Position numbers and translations under genes: made by a program. Source: Lachnospiraceae bacterium (GTDB taxonomy: Bacteria; Bacillota; Clostridia; Lachnospirales; Lachnospiraceae). Taken from it: DNA of 47,062 nucleotides. This document shows, piece after piece, positions 15,970 through 24,921 of the stretch. Within the stretch, counting starts at the first letter, position 1. Every line of letters begins with the position of its first letter. The notes beneath the pieces are model-generated. The model was not told where the DNA came from. It did no database searches and worked only from the letters and a program-made list of their open reading frames with translations. The stretch spans positions 886-47,947 of the forward strand of contig RYVZ01000025.1 in assembly GCA_003979345.1 (NCBI GenBank), given 5' to 3'.

Positions 15970-17421
15970 TTACAATTCGGCATTCTCAAGAAATGCCACA
16001 TATCCGCGCTTCATTTCATATAAATCGGCTTTGCTCGTCACTTCCCAAGGCGCGTGCATGTTCAGCACAGGCACACCGCAGTCAATGACATTCATGCCGT
16101 ATAGTGCCAGAATATAGGCAATGGTTCCGCCGCCGCCGAGATCAACCTTACCGAGCTCCGCCGTCTGCAGATTGACCTTTTCCCGCTCAAAAATATCCCT
16201 GATATGTGCAATATATTCCGCATTGGCATCATTCGAACCGGATTTCCCTCTGGCACCCGTAAATTTGTTAAACACCATACCGTCCCCGAGAAACGCAACA
16301 TTCTTTTTATCGAAGCTGCCCGCATAACTCGGATCATACGCGCTTGAAACGTCGGAGGAAAGCATGTCACAATGCGCAAGACACCGGCGGAGTGCAAGCT
16401 CTGAATACGTTCCGCAGAGCGCCATGAGCTCTGCGACGGAATTTTCAAAAAACTTAGACTGCATGCCCGTCGCACCAACGCTGCCAATCTCTTCTTTATC
16501 GACCAGAATACAGCATGCCGTGCGTTTTACATTGGAAAGCTCTAGCATCGCACGGTAAGATGCAAACGCGCATACGCGGTCATCCTGACCATATGCCATG
16601 ACCATGCTGCGGTCAATGCCCGCTTCACGTGCTTTTCCCGCCGGAACGATTTCCAATTCCGCAGAAATGAAATCTTCCTCCTCCATGCCGTAATATTCTT
16701 TCAGAAGTGCCAGAATACTTTTCTTTACAGCATCCTTTTCCTGAGCATCTTCCTTTTCTGTGTCCTTATCTTTTTCCTTCTTATCAGCATCTTTATTCTT
16801 ATCCGTGTCTTCCAGATACGGGCGGTTTCCGATGATCAGGTCAAGCGCCTCGCCCTCTATCACTTTCGCCGCTTTCTTCTCAAGCTGCTCCTGGGAAAGA
16901 TGCACAAGCAGATCAGAGATAAAAAGAACCGGATCATCCTCTTTGTCCCCAATATTGACCAATATAGTCGTTCCGTCTTTTTTGATCACAACTCCGTGCA
17001 GTGCAAGCGGAAGCGCCACCCACTGATACTTTTTGATACCGCCGTAATAGTGCGTGTCAAGATAGGCAAATCCGCCGTCCTCATAAAGCGGATTCTGCTT
17101 CACGTCTAAACGTGGGGAATCGATATGCGCGCCCAAAATGTTCATGCCCTCTTCGATCGGACGCTCACCAACCTGATAGAGTACAATGGATTTATTCATC
17201 CAGACAGAATATACCTTATCGCCGCAGGTAAGTGTCTTTCCCTCTGCCGCAAGCTTTTCCATCTCCACATATCCGTGCTTCTCGATCTCATTGACAATCG
17301 TATCCACGCACTCGCGCTCCGTCTTTCCGTTGTCAAGAAAGTTCCGGTAATCCTGTGAAAATTCCTCACACTCTTTTAACTGCTTTTTGCTATACGTTTT
17401 CCATGTATTTGTATGCTCCAT
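15970..17421 (-). CDS. M18 family aminopeptidase with charged insert
   Basis: The 483-residue protein carries the M18 zinc-peptidase motifs: GAHIDSPR near residue 97, the DDR element, VDKEEIGSVGATG near residue 310 and a C-terminal LNMHAPWEV segment near residue 455. M18 enzymes are cytoplasmic, dodecameric, two-zinc aminopeptidases that remove N-terminal residues, often acidic ones. An insert of about 30 residues made almost only of Lys, Asp and Glu (about residues 204-234, nucleotides 16720-16812) sits after a GNRPYLE segment and should be a flexible surface loop. ATG 17421 is chosen because AAAGG lies nine bases upstream; ATG 17430 directly abuts that site. Confidence 0.92.
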   Translation of the reverse strand: MEHTNTWKTYSKKQLKECEEFSQDYRNFLDNGKTERECVDTIVNEIEKHGYVEMEKLAAEGKTLTCGDKVYSVWMNKSIVLYQVGERPIEEGMNILGAHIDSPRLDVKQNPLYEDGGFAYLDTHYYGGIKKYQWVALPLALHGVVIKKDGTTILVNIGDKEDDPVLFISDLLVHLSQEQLEKKAAKVIEGEALDLIIGNRPYLEDTDKNKDADKKEKDKDTEKEDAQEKDAVKKSILALLKEYYGMEEEDFISAELEIVPAGKAREAGIDRSMVMAYGQDDRVCAFASYRAMLELSNVKRTACCILVDKEEIGSVGATGMQSKFFENSVAELMALCGTYSELALRRCLAHCDMLSSDVSSAYDPSYAGSFDKKNVAFLGDGMVFNKFTGARGKSGSNDANAEYIAHIRDIFEREKVNLQTAELGKVDLGGGGTIAYILALYGMNVIDCGVPVLNMHAPWEVTSKADLYEMKRGYVAFLENAEL

Positions 17422-17631
17422 GTCTCCCATCCTTTCTTCCTGGCATCTTTTCTTTTATATGACTTTTCTTGGGACTTTTCTTTTTTATGGCTTTCTTATT
17501 GTATTTCTAATCGACTCGTTATGAATCCTGTATATGCTTTTGAATACTTTTACCGGAAAGAGCACTTCTCATTTATATTCTTTACGCTTCTCCGGCTTCT
17601 TAATCAGTCGCCTGTGCGGGAGCGGTACCAA
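17422..17631. other. Intergenic stretch with no gene seen
   Basis: This T-rich (plus-strand) stretch separates the M18 gene from the structured element. I see no convincing reading frame. A possible minus-strand -10 box for the peptidase gene (TACAAT near 17500) lacks a good -35 box. Confidence 0.4.
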
Positions 17632-17751
17632 AGCCTGCACGCAGGCTGATAACTTTTATTTCCGCAGGCAGCGAGCCAAAGTCGTACTTGCATGACCTTG
17701 GCCGCTGTCGCGAGGGTGAAATACCCCCGCAGCTTGCCGCCGGGTTATTCA
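17632..17751 (-). repeat. Structured GC-rich element downstream of pheT
   Basis: The 120 bases after the pheT stop fold into three consecutive hairpins: AGCCTGC/GCAGGCT (17632-17647), a long imperfect stem around GCCAA/TTGGC (17669-17707) and a GCG-GGGT/ACCC-CGC stem (17710-17730). A weaker pairing of flanking GCAGGCAGC and GCAGCTTGC may enclose the second and third. No reading frame fits it. The composition is unlike the T-rich spacer beside it. It resembles dispersed intergenic palindromic (REP-like) elements or a structured RNA 3' end. The strand is assigned from pheT transcription and is uncertain. Confidence 0.55.
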
Positions 17752-20172
17752 CTACGACCTCAGTTCCACACCCATACCCTGCAGCCCGTTCAGAATCTTC
17801 TTCATCGCGCCGCTGATATCATTTTCTTCCAGCGTCCGGTCCTTCGCACGAAACGTCAGTGAATAAGCAACGGACTTATAGCCCTCCTTGATCTGCTCGC
17901 CCTCATAAATGTCAAACAATTCCAAGTTTTCTAATATTTTACCACCGCGCTGTAAAATCATATCCTCCAACTGTCCGACCCTTATTTCCTTCGGCACGGT
18001 CAGGCTCAAGTCTCTTGTGACAGCCGGAAATCTGGTGAGCCCCTCATATTTTCTGTCAAACGATGCAAGCGGAACGATCTCATTCATATCAAGCACCGCA
18101 ATATAAGCCCGTGTACCGATGTCGTAATTGTCAAGCACCTGCGGATGCACTTCTCCAAGATATCCAATCTCATGTCCCTGATACCAGATAAGCGCCTTTC
18201 GTCCCGGATGCAGGAACGGCTTATCTGCTTCAGGTGTATAGATCACACGGTCCCGCATGCCGATATACTCCAAAAATTCTTCTATCACGCCCTTCATCGT
18301 AAAGAAGTCGCCTTCTCCGTACATGCCGAATGTCAGCATCATCCGCTCCTCGGGCAGTTCGGTTAACGGTATCTGCTTCGGATAATAGACGTTCCCCATC
18401 TCATATAAACGCACATCCTTATTGCGCCGGTTATAATTGGTTGCAAGGGATGTCAGCATTCCGTTTAATGGCAGGGTTCTCATGACAGAGAAGTCCTCAC
18501 CAAGCGGATTCGCGATCGTGACTGTCCTGCGCAGCGGGCTCTCCGCCGGAATGAGCAGCTTGTCAAACACCTTCGGACTCTCAAACGAGTAACACATGCA
18601 CTGGGAAAACCCGCAGAATTCCGCGACTTCCCGCGCCTTCTCCCCGATCCTCTGTTCAAAGGTGTGTTTCCCCGCCGTCGCTTCTCCGTTCGGCAATGTC
18701 ACGGGAATCTTATCATAACCGTAAAATCTCGCGACTTCTTCCGCAATATCCGCAAAGCCGAGCAGATCCTGACGGAATGTCGGACAGATCAGTTCATTCG
18801 TTTTCTCATCATAGGCAATTTCAATGCGTTCAAAGATCCGTAGCATTTCCTCACGCGCAATATCCGTACCGAGAAACGCATTGATCTTATCCGGCTCAAA
18901 AAGCACTCTGACCGGTTCTGCAAGCGGCGCTTTGACATCGACCATGCCGCCGACGACTTCACCGCATCCAAGTTCCTCGATCAAGGCGCAGGCACGGTCG
19001 ATCGCCGCCTGTGCGCTTCGCGGCTCTAGGCCTTTTTCAAAAATGCCGGACGCGTCCGTGCGAAGTCCGATCCGCTTTGCCGATTTTCTGATATTCGCGC
19101 CGTGGAACGTCGCCGCCTCAAAAAGTACTGTTTTGACATCGTCCGTGATTTTGGAGTTTTCTCCACCCATGATTCCTGCAATACCGATTTCCTTTTCTGC
19201 ATCACAGATCATCAGCACGTCTTTGTCCAGCGTGCGCATCTGACCGTCCAGAGTCTGGAATTCATCCCCGTCTTTGGCGCGGCGCACGATGATCTTTCTG
19301 CCCGCAATCGTGTCAAGATCATAGGCATGCATCGGCTGACCGTATTCTTCCATCACATAATTGGTGATGTCAACCAAATTGTTGATCGGACGGATCCCGC
19401 TCGCCGCAAGACGCCGCTGCATCCACTTCGGTGACGGCGCGATCCGAATGTTTTTGACGACGCGCGCACAATATCTTGTGCAGAGTTCCATATCCTGCAC
19501 TTCCACAGAAATATAGTCCTCCGCTTTTTCTTCATTTCCCGTCGCTTTTACGACGGGCGGAACAAACGGCTTTCCGAACGTCGCCGCCGCCTCTCTTGCA
19601 ATTCCCAGAATACTGTAGCAGTCCACTCTGTTTGACGTGATCTCATACTCAAACACCGTGTCATGGAGTCCGAGCGCTTCAATCGCATCTGTTCCGACTT
19701 CCGCGCTGTCCTCAAAAATGTAAATACCGTTTTCGGGCGCCTCCGGATAAAAGTTCCGATCCGATCCGAGTTCTTCGATCGAACACATCATTCCCTCCGA
19801 TTCTACGCCGCGCAGCTTTCCTGCCTTGATCAAAATACCGTCTTCCGGCAGCGGACCGCCGTCATGTCCACCCGCTACTTTTCCGCCGTCAAGGACAACC
19901 GGAACCTTATCGCCCTCTTTGACATTAGGTGCGCCGGTAACGATCTGAATGGTTCTGCTGCCGACATTGACCTGACAGACGATCAGCTTATCCGCATCGG
20001 GATGCTTTTCAATCTTTAAGATCTGTCCGACGACAATGCTCTGCAAATTTTTATCCGTGCGCTCATAGCCTTCCACCTTCGTCCCTGACAAGGTCATGGC
20101 GTCACAATACTCTTTGTCCGTACAGTCTAACTCCGGCACATATGCTTTAATCCATGATAATGCTGTATTCAT
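17752..20172 (-). CDS. pheT: Phenylalanyl-tRNA synthetase beta subunit
   Basis: The 806-residue protein has the full bacterial PheT layout: an N-terminal tRNA-binding EMAP/OB domain with the HPDADKL motif (about residues 57-63), the B3/B4 editing domain in the middle, the B5 domain, a catalytic-like core and the C-terminal anticodon-binding domain with a DLSLTVP segment. With PheS it forms the heterotetramer that charges tRNA-Phe. An AAAGGAAG site precedes the ATG. It lies 158 bases downstream of the pheS start-proximal gene end region (pheS ends at 20311) and is under the same T-box control. Confidence 0.97.
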   Translation of the reverse strand: MNTALSWIKAYVPELDCTDKEYCDAMTLSGTKVEGYERTDKNLQSIVVGQILKIEKHPDADKLIVCQVNVGSRTIQIVTGAPNVKEGDKVPVVLDGGKVAGGHDGGPLPEDGILIKAGKLRGVESEGMMCSIEELGSDRNFYPEAPENGIYIFEDSAEVGTDAIEALGLHDTVFEYEITSNRVDCYSILGIAREAAATFGKPFVPPVVKATGNEEKAEDYISVEVQDMELCTRYCARVVKNIRIAPSPKWMQRRLAASGIRPINNLVDITNYVMEEYGQPMHAYDLDTIAGRKIIVRRAKDGDEFQTLDGQMRTLDKDVLMICDAEKEIGIAGIMGGENSKITDDVKTVLFEAATFHGANIRKSAKRIGLRTDASGIFEKGLEPRSAQAAIDRACALIEELGCGEVVGGMVDVKAPLAEPVRVLFEPDKINAFLGTDIAREEMLRIFERIEIAYDEKTNELICPTFRQDLLGFADIAEEVARFYGYDKIPVTLPNGEATAGKHTFEQRIGEKAREVAEFCGFSQCMCYSFESPKVFDKLLIPAESPLRRTVTIANPLGEDFSVMRTLPLNGMLTSLATNYNRRNKDVRLYEMGNVYYPKQIPLTELPEERMMLTFGMYGEGDFFTMKGVIEEFLEYIGMRDRVIYTPEADKPFLHPGRKALIWYQGHEIGYLGEVHPQVLDNYDIGTRAYIAVLDMNEIVPLASFDRKYEGLTRFPAVTRDLSLTVPKEIRVGQLEDMILQRGGKILENLELFDIYEGEQIKEGYKSVAYSLTFRAKDRTLEENDISGAMKKILNGLQGMGVELRS

Positions 20173-20310
20173 CGCAAGCTTCCTTTCCTGTCTGATGATT
20201 GCTGTCTGATCATGGCAGTCTGACTTCCTCTGCCTGATCGCCGCTGCTTATATCCCTGTGATTTTCCTGTTTTTGTTCTTTCAGAAAGAATCCATATTCC
20301 GCTGACTCTT

Positions 20311-21330
20311 TTAGAACTGTTTCAAAAACCTCACATCATTCTCATACAGCAGCCTCATATCGTCAATTTCATACTTCAGCAGCGTGATACGCTCAAGACC
20401 GATTCCAAATGCAAAACCGGAATAGATATCGGGATCAATGCCGCTCATTTTCAAGACTTTCGGATGAACCATCCCGCAGCCTAAAATTTCTATCCACCCG
20501 CTTCCTTTGCAGAACCGGCATCCCTCCCCGCCGCACTTAAAGCAGGATACATCCACCTCCGCAGACGGCTCCGTGAACGGGAAATGATGCGGCCGGAACT
20601 TCACCTTGGTTTTTTCACCGAACAGTTCTTTTGCAAACTGTGCAAGTGTTCCTTTCAGATCTGCAAACGTAATGCCTTTGTCCACGATCATTCCCTCGAT
20701 CTGATGGAAGGACGGCGAATGCGTTGCGTCCACCTCATCAGAACGGAAAACCCTGCCGGGCGCAATCATGCGGATCGGCAGTTTTCCCTTTTCCATTGTC
20801 CGAACCTGAACCGGAGACGTCTGTGTGCGCAACAGGATATCGTTCGTCACATAAAATGTATCCTGCTCGTCTTTTGCCGGATGATCCGCCGGAATATTTA
20901 ACGCCTCAAAATTATAATAGTCATATTCCACCTCGGGTCCTTCCACAACCTCATAACCCATACCGATAAAAATACGTTCTACCTCATCCAACACGATCCG
21001 GTTCGGATGTCTGTGCCCAATGAGATTTCTTTTGGCAGGAAGCGTCACATCAATGACTTCCCGCTTCATCGCCGACTCACGCGCTTTCGCTTCCATCTTT
21101 GTCTTTGCCTGCTCCAACACGTGTTCGATCTCATCCCGAAGCTCATTCACCATCTGACCGACTTTGGGGCGGTCCTCCGGCGCAACGTCTTTCATGGATT
21201 TTAGCACAGTGGTCAATTCTCCTTTTTTGCCAAGAAAATTGACTCTTACCTCATTCAGCTTTTCTAAAGCATCACTGCTCTCGATCTGACGCAGCGCATC
21301 ATCTTTGATCTTTGCCAGTTTTTCTTTCAT
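20311..21330 (-). CDS. pheS: Phenylalanyl-tRNA synthetase alpha subunit
   Basis: The 339-residue protein has the N-terminal coiled-coil arm (about residues 1-85) and the class II core. Motif 2 includes the GRVFRSDEVDATH stretch near residue 200, and motif 3 is GFAFGIGLERI near the C-terminus. The pheS C-terminal core contains a four-cysteine cluster (CFKCGGEGCRFC near residue 274), a likely zinc-binding insertion seen in some bacterial PheS. ATG 21330 gives the standard family length; its GGAAAGGAG site is rather far (12 bases). An upstream in-frame TTG has no support. Expression is controlled by the T-box leader. Confidence 0.96.
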   Translation of the reverse strand: MKEKLAKIKDDALRQIESSDALEKLNEVRVNFLGKKGELTTVLKSMKDVAPEDRPKVGQMVNELRDEIEHVLEQAKTKMEAKARESAMKREVIDVTLPAKRNLIGHRHPNRIVLDEVERIFIGMGYEVVEGPEVEYDYYNFEALNIPADHPAKDEQDTFYVTNDILLRTQTSPVQVRTMEKGKLPIRMIAPGRVFRSDEVDATHSPSFHQIEGMIVDKGITFADLKGTLAQFAKELFGEKTKVKFRPHHFPFTEPSAEVDVSCFKCGGEGCRFCKGSGWIEILGCGMVHPKVLKMSGIDPDIYSGFAFGIGLERITLLKYEIDDMRLLYENDVRFLKQF

Positions 21331-21410
21331 GCCTGTATTCTGCTCCTTTCCTGTCTTCCAGCTTCCGGGCAATTACCTATTCCAATTTTCCGGGCAATAA
21401 GCCCTTTTCT

Positions 21411-21432
21411 CTGCTTATCGCGCGATAAGCAG
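21411..21432. repeat. 22-bp perfect palindrome in the pheS leader
   Basis: CTGCTTATCGC followed directly by its exact complement makes a 22-base palindrome between the T-box terminator and the pheS start. A second small hairpin (GGGC/GCCC near 21390-21404) and two copies of ATTGCCCGGAA (minus strand) lie just downstream. In RNA this would be a stable stem in the pheS 5' region; in DNA it could bind a dimeric protein. Confidence 0.8.
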
Positions 21433-21461
21433 ACTGCAAACACTCCCGTACGCTTTCGCGC

Positions 21462-21758
21462 AAAAAAATACCCTTGCATTTACATGCAAGGGACGAATCT
21501 GATCCGCGGTACCACCCTGATTCCTGCCCCAAAAACAATCCGTCTCTGAAAACAGGCTCTCATCGATCAGCTTAACGCGCTGTCACGTCCTATCCTACTT
21601 ACAAGCACAAATGCGCTGGCAGATGCACTGTTTCAAACAGGCGGCTCACATGGGAATATCATACAAGACACTTCCTAAGGATGCTTTCAGCCGGTGACAT
21701 CCTCTCTCTGCTGGGTTATCAGGTACTTTAACATGTTCATTGCCTTTTCATTTTCATA
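21462..21758 (-). ncRNA. T-box riboswitch (tRNA-Phe) of pheST
   Basis: Read on the minus strand, the leader has a stem I region starting with AGAGAG, then a likely specifier UUC (21656-21654) directly before the conserved CC-UGUGAGC-type segment. The T-box core AGGGTGGTACCGCG is at 21518-21505. An intrinsic terminator hairpin CCCTTGCAT/ATGCAAGGG (21492-21471) is followed by a run of T. Uncharged tRNA-Phe should pair with the specifier and the T-box bulge, favour the antiterminator and allow pheST expression. The specifier assignment fits both the codon and the downstream genes. Confidence 0.95.
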
Positions 21759-21764
21759 TTGCCT

Positions 21765-21793
21765 ATTGTAATCACTCTGTCTGAAAATGTCAA
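21765..21793 (-). promoter_or_regulatory. Promoter of the T-box-pheST operon
   Basis: On the minus strand TTGACA (21793-21788) and TACAAT (21770-21765) are 17 bases apart, placing the transcript start near 21758, at the head of the T-box leader. Confidence 0.85.
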
Positions 21794-21827
21794 GCCAGGA
21801 ATTTACACTTTTTTCAAGTTGAAGTAT

Positions 21828-22697
21828 TTATGCTTTATCCCTCTGCCGTCTTTCTTCCCTGATCTTCTCTTTCCGCATCCGTCTGTTTACTTTCAAAAGC
21901 TCCAAAAGAGGCTGAAGAAAATAATTCAGTTCATCGCCAAGCAGCAGGATATACATACAGAAATACAGCCAGAGCATAATGATCACTATGGTTGTCAGAC
22001 TCCCGTACATATCAAAAGCGCCATAACGTTCTACATACATCGAAAATGCCCAGGAGAATACCGTCCATCCAAGGCTTGCAAAAACAGCCCCCGGCATTTT
22101 ATCAAAAACCCTGTTCTTTTTGTTTGGGATCAGTGCATACATAAAAGCGAACACCAAAGCCAGTGCGACAATAACGACCAAATAGCGGAACGGCATTAAC
22201 AAAATCGCAATATAGCGGACATTCGGCAGATGCGAAAGCAGATTATTGATGATCGGATTTCCGAACACAAGCACGATTAGCGTAAAAACGATCAACACAA
22301 GCAGGATCACGGTATAAATGCAGGACCAGAACCGAAGCACAAAGTAATTGCGCGTCTCATCAACATCCTGCACGTCATTTAATCCCCTGAGCAGTGCAAG
22401 TATCCCTTTTGCTGCAGACCAGACAACAAATACTGCAGAAATGGAAATGATCGTAGCCGACCGGTCATACAGATCCCCGATCACGCTGACCGCCAGTGGA
22501 TCGATCGTGGACGGCAGTAAGTCCGTCACGACTCTCAAAAGATCCGCTTCAGAGATATGTGTATAAGGCAATACCGAACAAAGCAGCATCAAAATCGGGA
22601 AAATAGAAAGAAACATAAAAAATGCTGCTGACGCCGCATGCGCGCTTACATCATCCCGTTTCATTTTATTCATAAATTCGTTAATAAAGCGAACCAT
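21828..22697 (-). CDS. YihY/BrkB family membrane protein
   Basis: The 289-residue protein has about six transmembrane helices and the family hallmarks AASAAFFMFLSIFP near the N-terminus and a GSLTTIVIIMLWLY-type segment near the C-terminus. The family (once called RNase BN, now considered transporter-like or of unknown role) sits in the cytoplasmic membrane. ATG 22697 is chosen because GGAG lies six bases upstream; ATG 22721 is in frame and has only a weak site. The tail is strongly basic (Arg/Lys-rich). It is leftward, downstream of the SpoIID-like gene. Confidence 0.88.
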   Translation of the reverse strand: MVRFINEFMNKMKRDDVSAHAASAAFFMFLSIFPILMLLCSVLPYTHISEADLLRVVTDLLPSTIDPLAVSVIGDLYDRSATIISISAVFVVWSAAKGILALLRGLNDVQDVDETRNYFVLRFWSCIYTVILLVLIVFTLIVLVFGNPIINNLLSHLPNVRYIAILLMPFRYLVVIVALALVFAFMYALIPNKKNRVFDKMPGAVFASLGWTVFSWAFSMYVERYGAFDMYGSLTTIVIIMLWLYFCMYILLLGDELNYFLQPLLELLKVNRRMRKEKIREERRQRDKA

Positions 22698-22807
22698 TTT
22701 TTTCTCCGTGCATTTCATCATGTACCTGTCTCTATCCGTTCATTCTGATCCTTCGTGCCGAAGCATTTGCTCAGACACGGGCAATTATCAGATTCGGCTC
22801 TGCAAGA

Positions 22808-24493
22808 CTATTTCTTCAACTCAGTTCCTATGTAATAATATGCCAAAATGTCCCGATAGTCAGAACCGGATGCTGCAAGTGCATCCGCCCCGTTCTGCGA
22901 CATGCCGACGCCGTGTCCGTAGCCGCCGCCTATAATAGAATACCCTAATAATTCCTCTTTGTCCAGTATGGGAGTCAAAATCACATATGCGCTTGGCAGG
23001 ATCGTACTCATTACGGTCGTACTCCCGTCCTGTCTGGTCACGGTCGTATTTCCATCACATAGCAGATAACGGACATTATATTCTCCATAGACACGATAAC
23101 TGCACTGCTCTCCTTCCACCAGCAGGCACACGGCGCAGCCGGAAGGATTTCTTTTTTCAATCGACAGCATCCGGATTCGTCCCGGATGCGGAAGCATATC
23201 AGCCCGGACTGCACCGTCTTCCTTTTTACTTTCATTTTCTTCCGTTCCTACAAGCTCCACGCCCTCCTGCTTCACCGCATAACGTTCTTTCAGTTTTTCA
23301 TAAACGGCATCGGCATCAATACCGGAAACCTGGCAGCTCCAACGGTACCACGGATACCCGCTTTCTATATCATCATGCCCCGCCGCAAGATATGCCGCAA
23401 ACTCTGTATCGGATGAGAGCTGCAGCTCCTCATGCACAGCATTCTGACTGCGATTTGAAAGATATGGATATTCCCCGATCGTAAATCCCTGCCATACGCC
23501 GATACTGCTCCCGATCCCTCCCGAAGTAGAATAATAATAAGTACTGACCGGTCTCCCTTCAAACAACAAGATCTCTCCCTTTGTTTCCTCGACCGCACTT
23601 GTTGTACTCTCATGCTCCGCCAGATTTCCATACACCTGACAGGAAGTGCTGTCATCCAGCTGCGCATTATATTCCGGATAACGCGGATTCTCCATCACGG
23701 CACACGCATAGGTTCTTGCACAGACCGCCTGCGCTTTCAACGCCTCATTATGGTAAGACGCCGGCATTTCACTCGGCAGGACTCCGTACAGATATTCTTC
23801 CAACGTAAGCTCATTGACCAGCACGAATTGTTCATTCCGTAAATATATGTACAGACATCCGCGATATGACGGCGATCCGCATGCACGCGTCATAGAAAGA
23901 ACGCATAATTGTTCTCCCGCTGTTTCCTGCTCATTCTCCCCCTGATCATTTTTATTCGGAGCAAGCATGTAGCATTCCCCGCTATTTTCCAGAATCATAC
24001 CTTCCTGTAAAAGCTTTTCTTTTGTTTCATCAAACTTTTCCCGAAGCTCTGCGGCGGTAATCGCGACATCCCCGGTAGTTCCTTTTAGTACAAGCGTATC
24101 ATGATAAATGGATGAATAATTGCTGCTCATAAGTAAAACACGGACCATCTCAGGTACTTCATATGGTTTTTGTTCCTGTCCTTCCTGCCGTGTCGTCCCA
24201 TTCAATTTATTCTGCAGTCCTTCAGGCGGCGTTTCTCCCGCCTCATTCTCATTTGGGTCCTTCGCCGACTGATCTCCTACCAGAATATAAAAGGGATTTT
24301 TATGACCGGCATAACTCCATACAGCCAGACCTGCACATAACAGTAAAACAAAAACCATGCCAAAAAGTCGTATATTTCTACTGCCAGTGCGGGCTGCCAT
24401 GCCACTGCCGTACCGTCCGCCTCCATACCGCCCTGTCTGACGCATCTTTCTGCTTAATGCCTCTCTCCGATCTGCATCGTTTCGATTTTCCAT
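22808..24493 (-). CDS. SpoIID/LytB domain protein
   Basis: The 561-residue protein has a basic N-terminus, one membrane helix (about residues 42-60), an acidic Pro/Glu/Gln-rich linker, and then a SpoIID/LytB domain. Visible signatures are the LYGVLPSEMP segment with the conserved Glu, the conserved Cys in TSCQVYG, a YYYSTSGG segment and the C-terminal GYGHGVGMSQNGADALA motif. SpoIID is a lytic transglycosylase that cleaves denuded peptidoglycan during engulfment, while LytB-type proteins modify autolysins. This one is longer than SpoIID and may be a vegetative paralogue. An acidic Lys/Glu insert (near residue 430) interrupts the domain. ATG 24493 has GGAGG six bases upstream; the longer frame has no ribosome site. 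Confidence 0.88.
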   Translation of the reverse strand: MENRNDADRREALSRKMRQTGRYGGGRYGSGMAARTGSRNIRLFGMVFVLLLCAGLAVWSYAGHKNPFYILVGDQSAKDPNENEAGETPPEGLQNKLNGTTRQEGQEQKPYEVPEMVRVLLMSSNYSSIYHDTLVLKGTTGDVAITAAELREKFDETKEKLLQEGMILENSGECYMLAPNKNDQGENEQETAGEQLCVLSMTRACGSPSYRGCLYIYLRNEQFVLVNELTLEEYLYGVLPSEMPASYHNEALKAQAVCARTYACAVMENPRYPEYNAQLDDSTSCQVYGNLAEHESTTSAVEETKGEILLFEGRPVSTYYYSTSGGIGSSIGVWQGFTIGEYPYLSNRSQNAVHEELQLSSDTEFAAYLAAGHDDIESGYPWYRWSCQVSGIDADAVYEKLKERYAVKQEGVELVGTEENESKKEDGAVRADMLPHPGRIRMLSIEKRNPSGCAVCLLVEGEQCSYRVYGEYNVRYLLCDGNTTVTRQDGSTTVMSTILPSAYVILTPILDKEELLGYSIIGGGYGHGVGMSQNGADALAASGSDYRDILAYYYIGTELKK

Positions 24494-24581
24494 AATTAGC
24501 CTCCATGCTGCGACTGTTTTTAAGAGCAGCAAGATCGATACCCCGTCAGCCTGCCGCGGGTTTTGATTCAGGAAGGACAGC

Positions 24582-24618
24582 AAAAGAAAAGCAGCCATAT
24601 ATTGGCTGCTTTTCTTTT
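24582..24618 (-). terminator. Intrinsic terminator after the 6S-like RNA
   Basis: A 16-base perfect stem (24582-24597 with 24603-24618) with a five-base loop ends in TTTT on the minus strand (and AAAA on the other side, so it may work both ways). It lies between the structured RNA and the SpoIID-like gene, about 90 bases before the latter. Confidence 0.88.
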
Positions 24619-24628
24619 GTGTTCATAA

Positions 24629-24661
24629 CAATAGAAAGTCCGCAAAGCGTACTTTCTATTG
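24629..24661 (-). terminator. Second hairpin at the 3' side of the 6S-like RNA
   Basis: CAATAGAAAGT pairs with ACTTTCTATTG over 11 bases, extended by CGC/GCG after one mismatch, with an AAA loop. No strong T-run follows on the minus strand, so this could be an RNA 3' stem, a processing site or a weak first terminator. Confidence 0.6.
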
Positions 24662-24848
24662 TTTGCCGAAATGCCGGTTCCTATCTTTTGACTCCTAGCA
24701 AACGCCAGGTGGGTAACCGCAATCATAACTTCTGCCTTCCCCTGCATGGATCTTCATCCGGAGGCTTGACATCCATCAGACAATATAGGAATCCCTTTTC
24801 AAGTAACTGTAGGTTCAAAATAATAGGAATGATCGAGCATTTCAGGTT
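24660..24848 (-). ncRNA. ssrS: Structured RNA, probable 6S RNA
   Basis: A sigma-A promoter at 24855-24883 starts a roughly 190-base transcript that lacks any good reading frame. A closing stem TTCCTATT (24829-24822) pairs with GATAGGAA (24685-24678). Inside it ATTCCTA pairs with TAGGAGT, and further arms enclose GGAT/ATCC and GCC/GGC pairs. The 5' side contains TTTTGAACCTAC and a GGGA element like those I recall from clostridial 6S RNAs. 6S RNA mimics an open promoter and binds the sigma-A RNA polymerase. Size, single long hairpin with a central bubble, own promoter and terminator fit that. I cannot run a covariance search, so the family name is an inference. Confidence 0.6.
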
Positions 24849-24854
24849 ATCCTT

Positions 24855-24883
24855 ATTATACGCAAAATTGCGTGTCAAATCAA
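24855..24883 (-). promoter_or_regulatory. Promoter of the 6S-like RNA
   Basis: On the minus strand TTGATT (24883-24878) and a perfect TATAAT (24860-24855) are 17 bases apart. The only downstream feature before a terminator is the structured RNA. Confidence 0.75.
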
Positions 24884-24921
24884 CCGGAAATTGCAAAATT
24901 ATATTACAATTTATGTATTTT

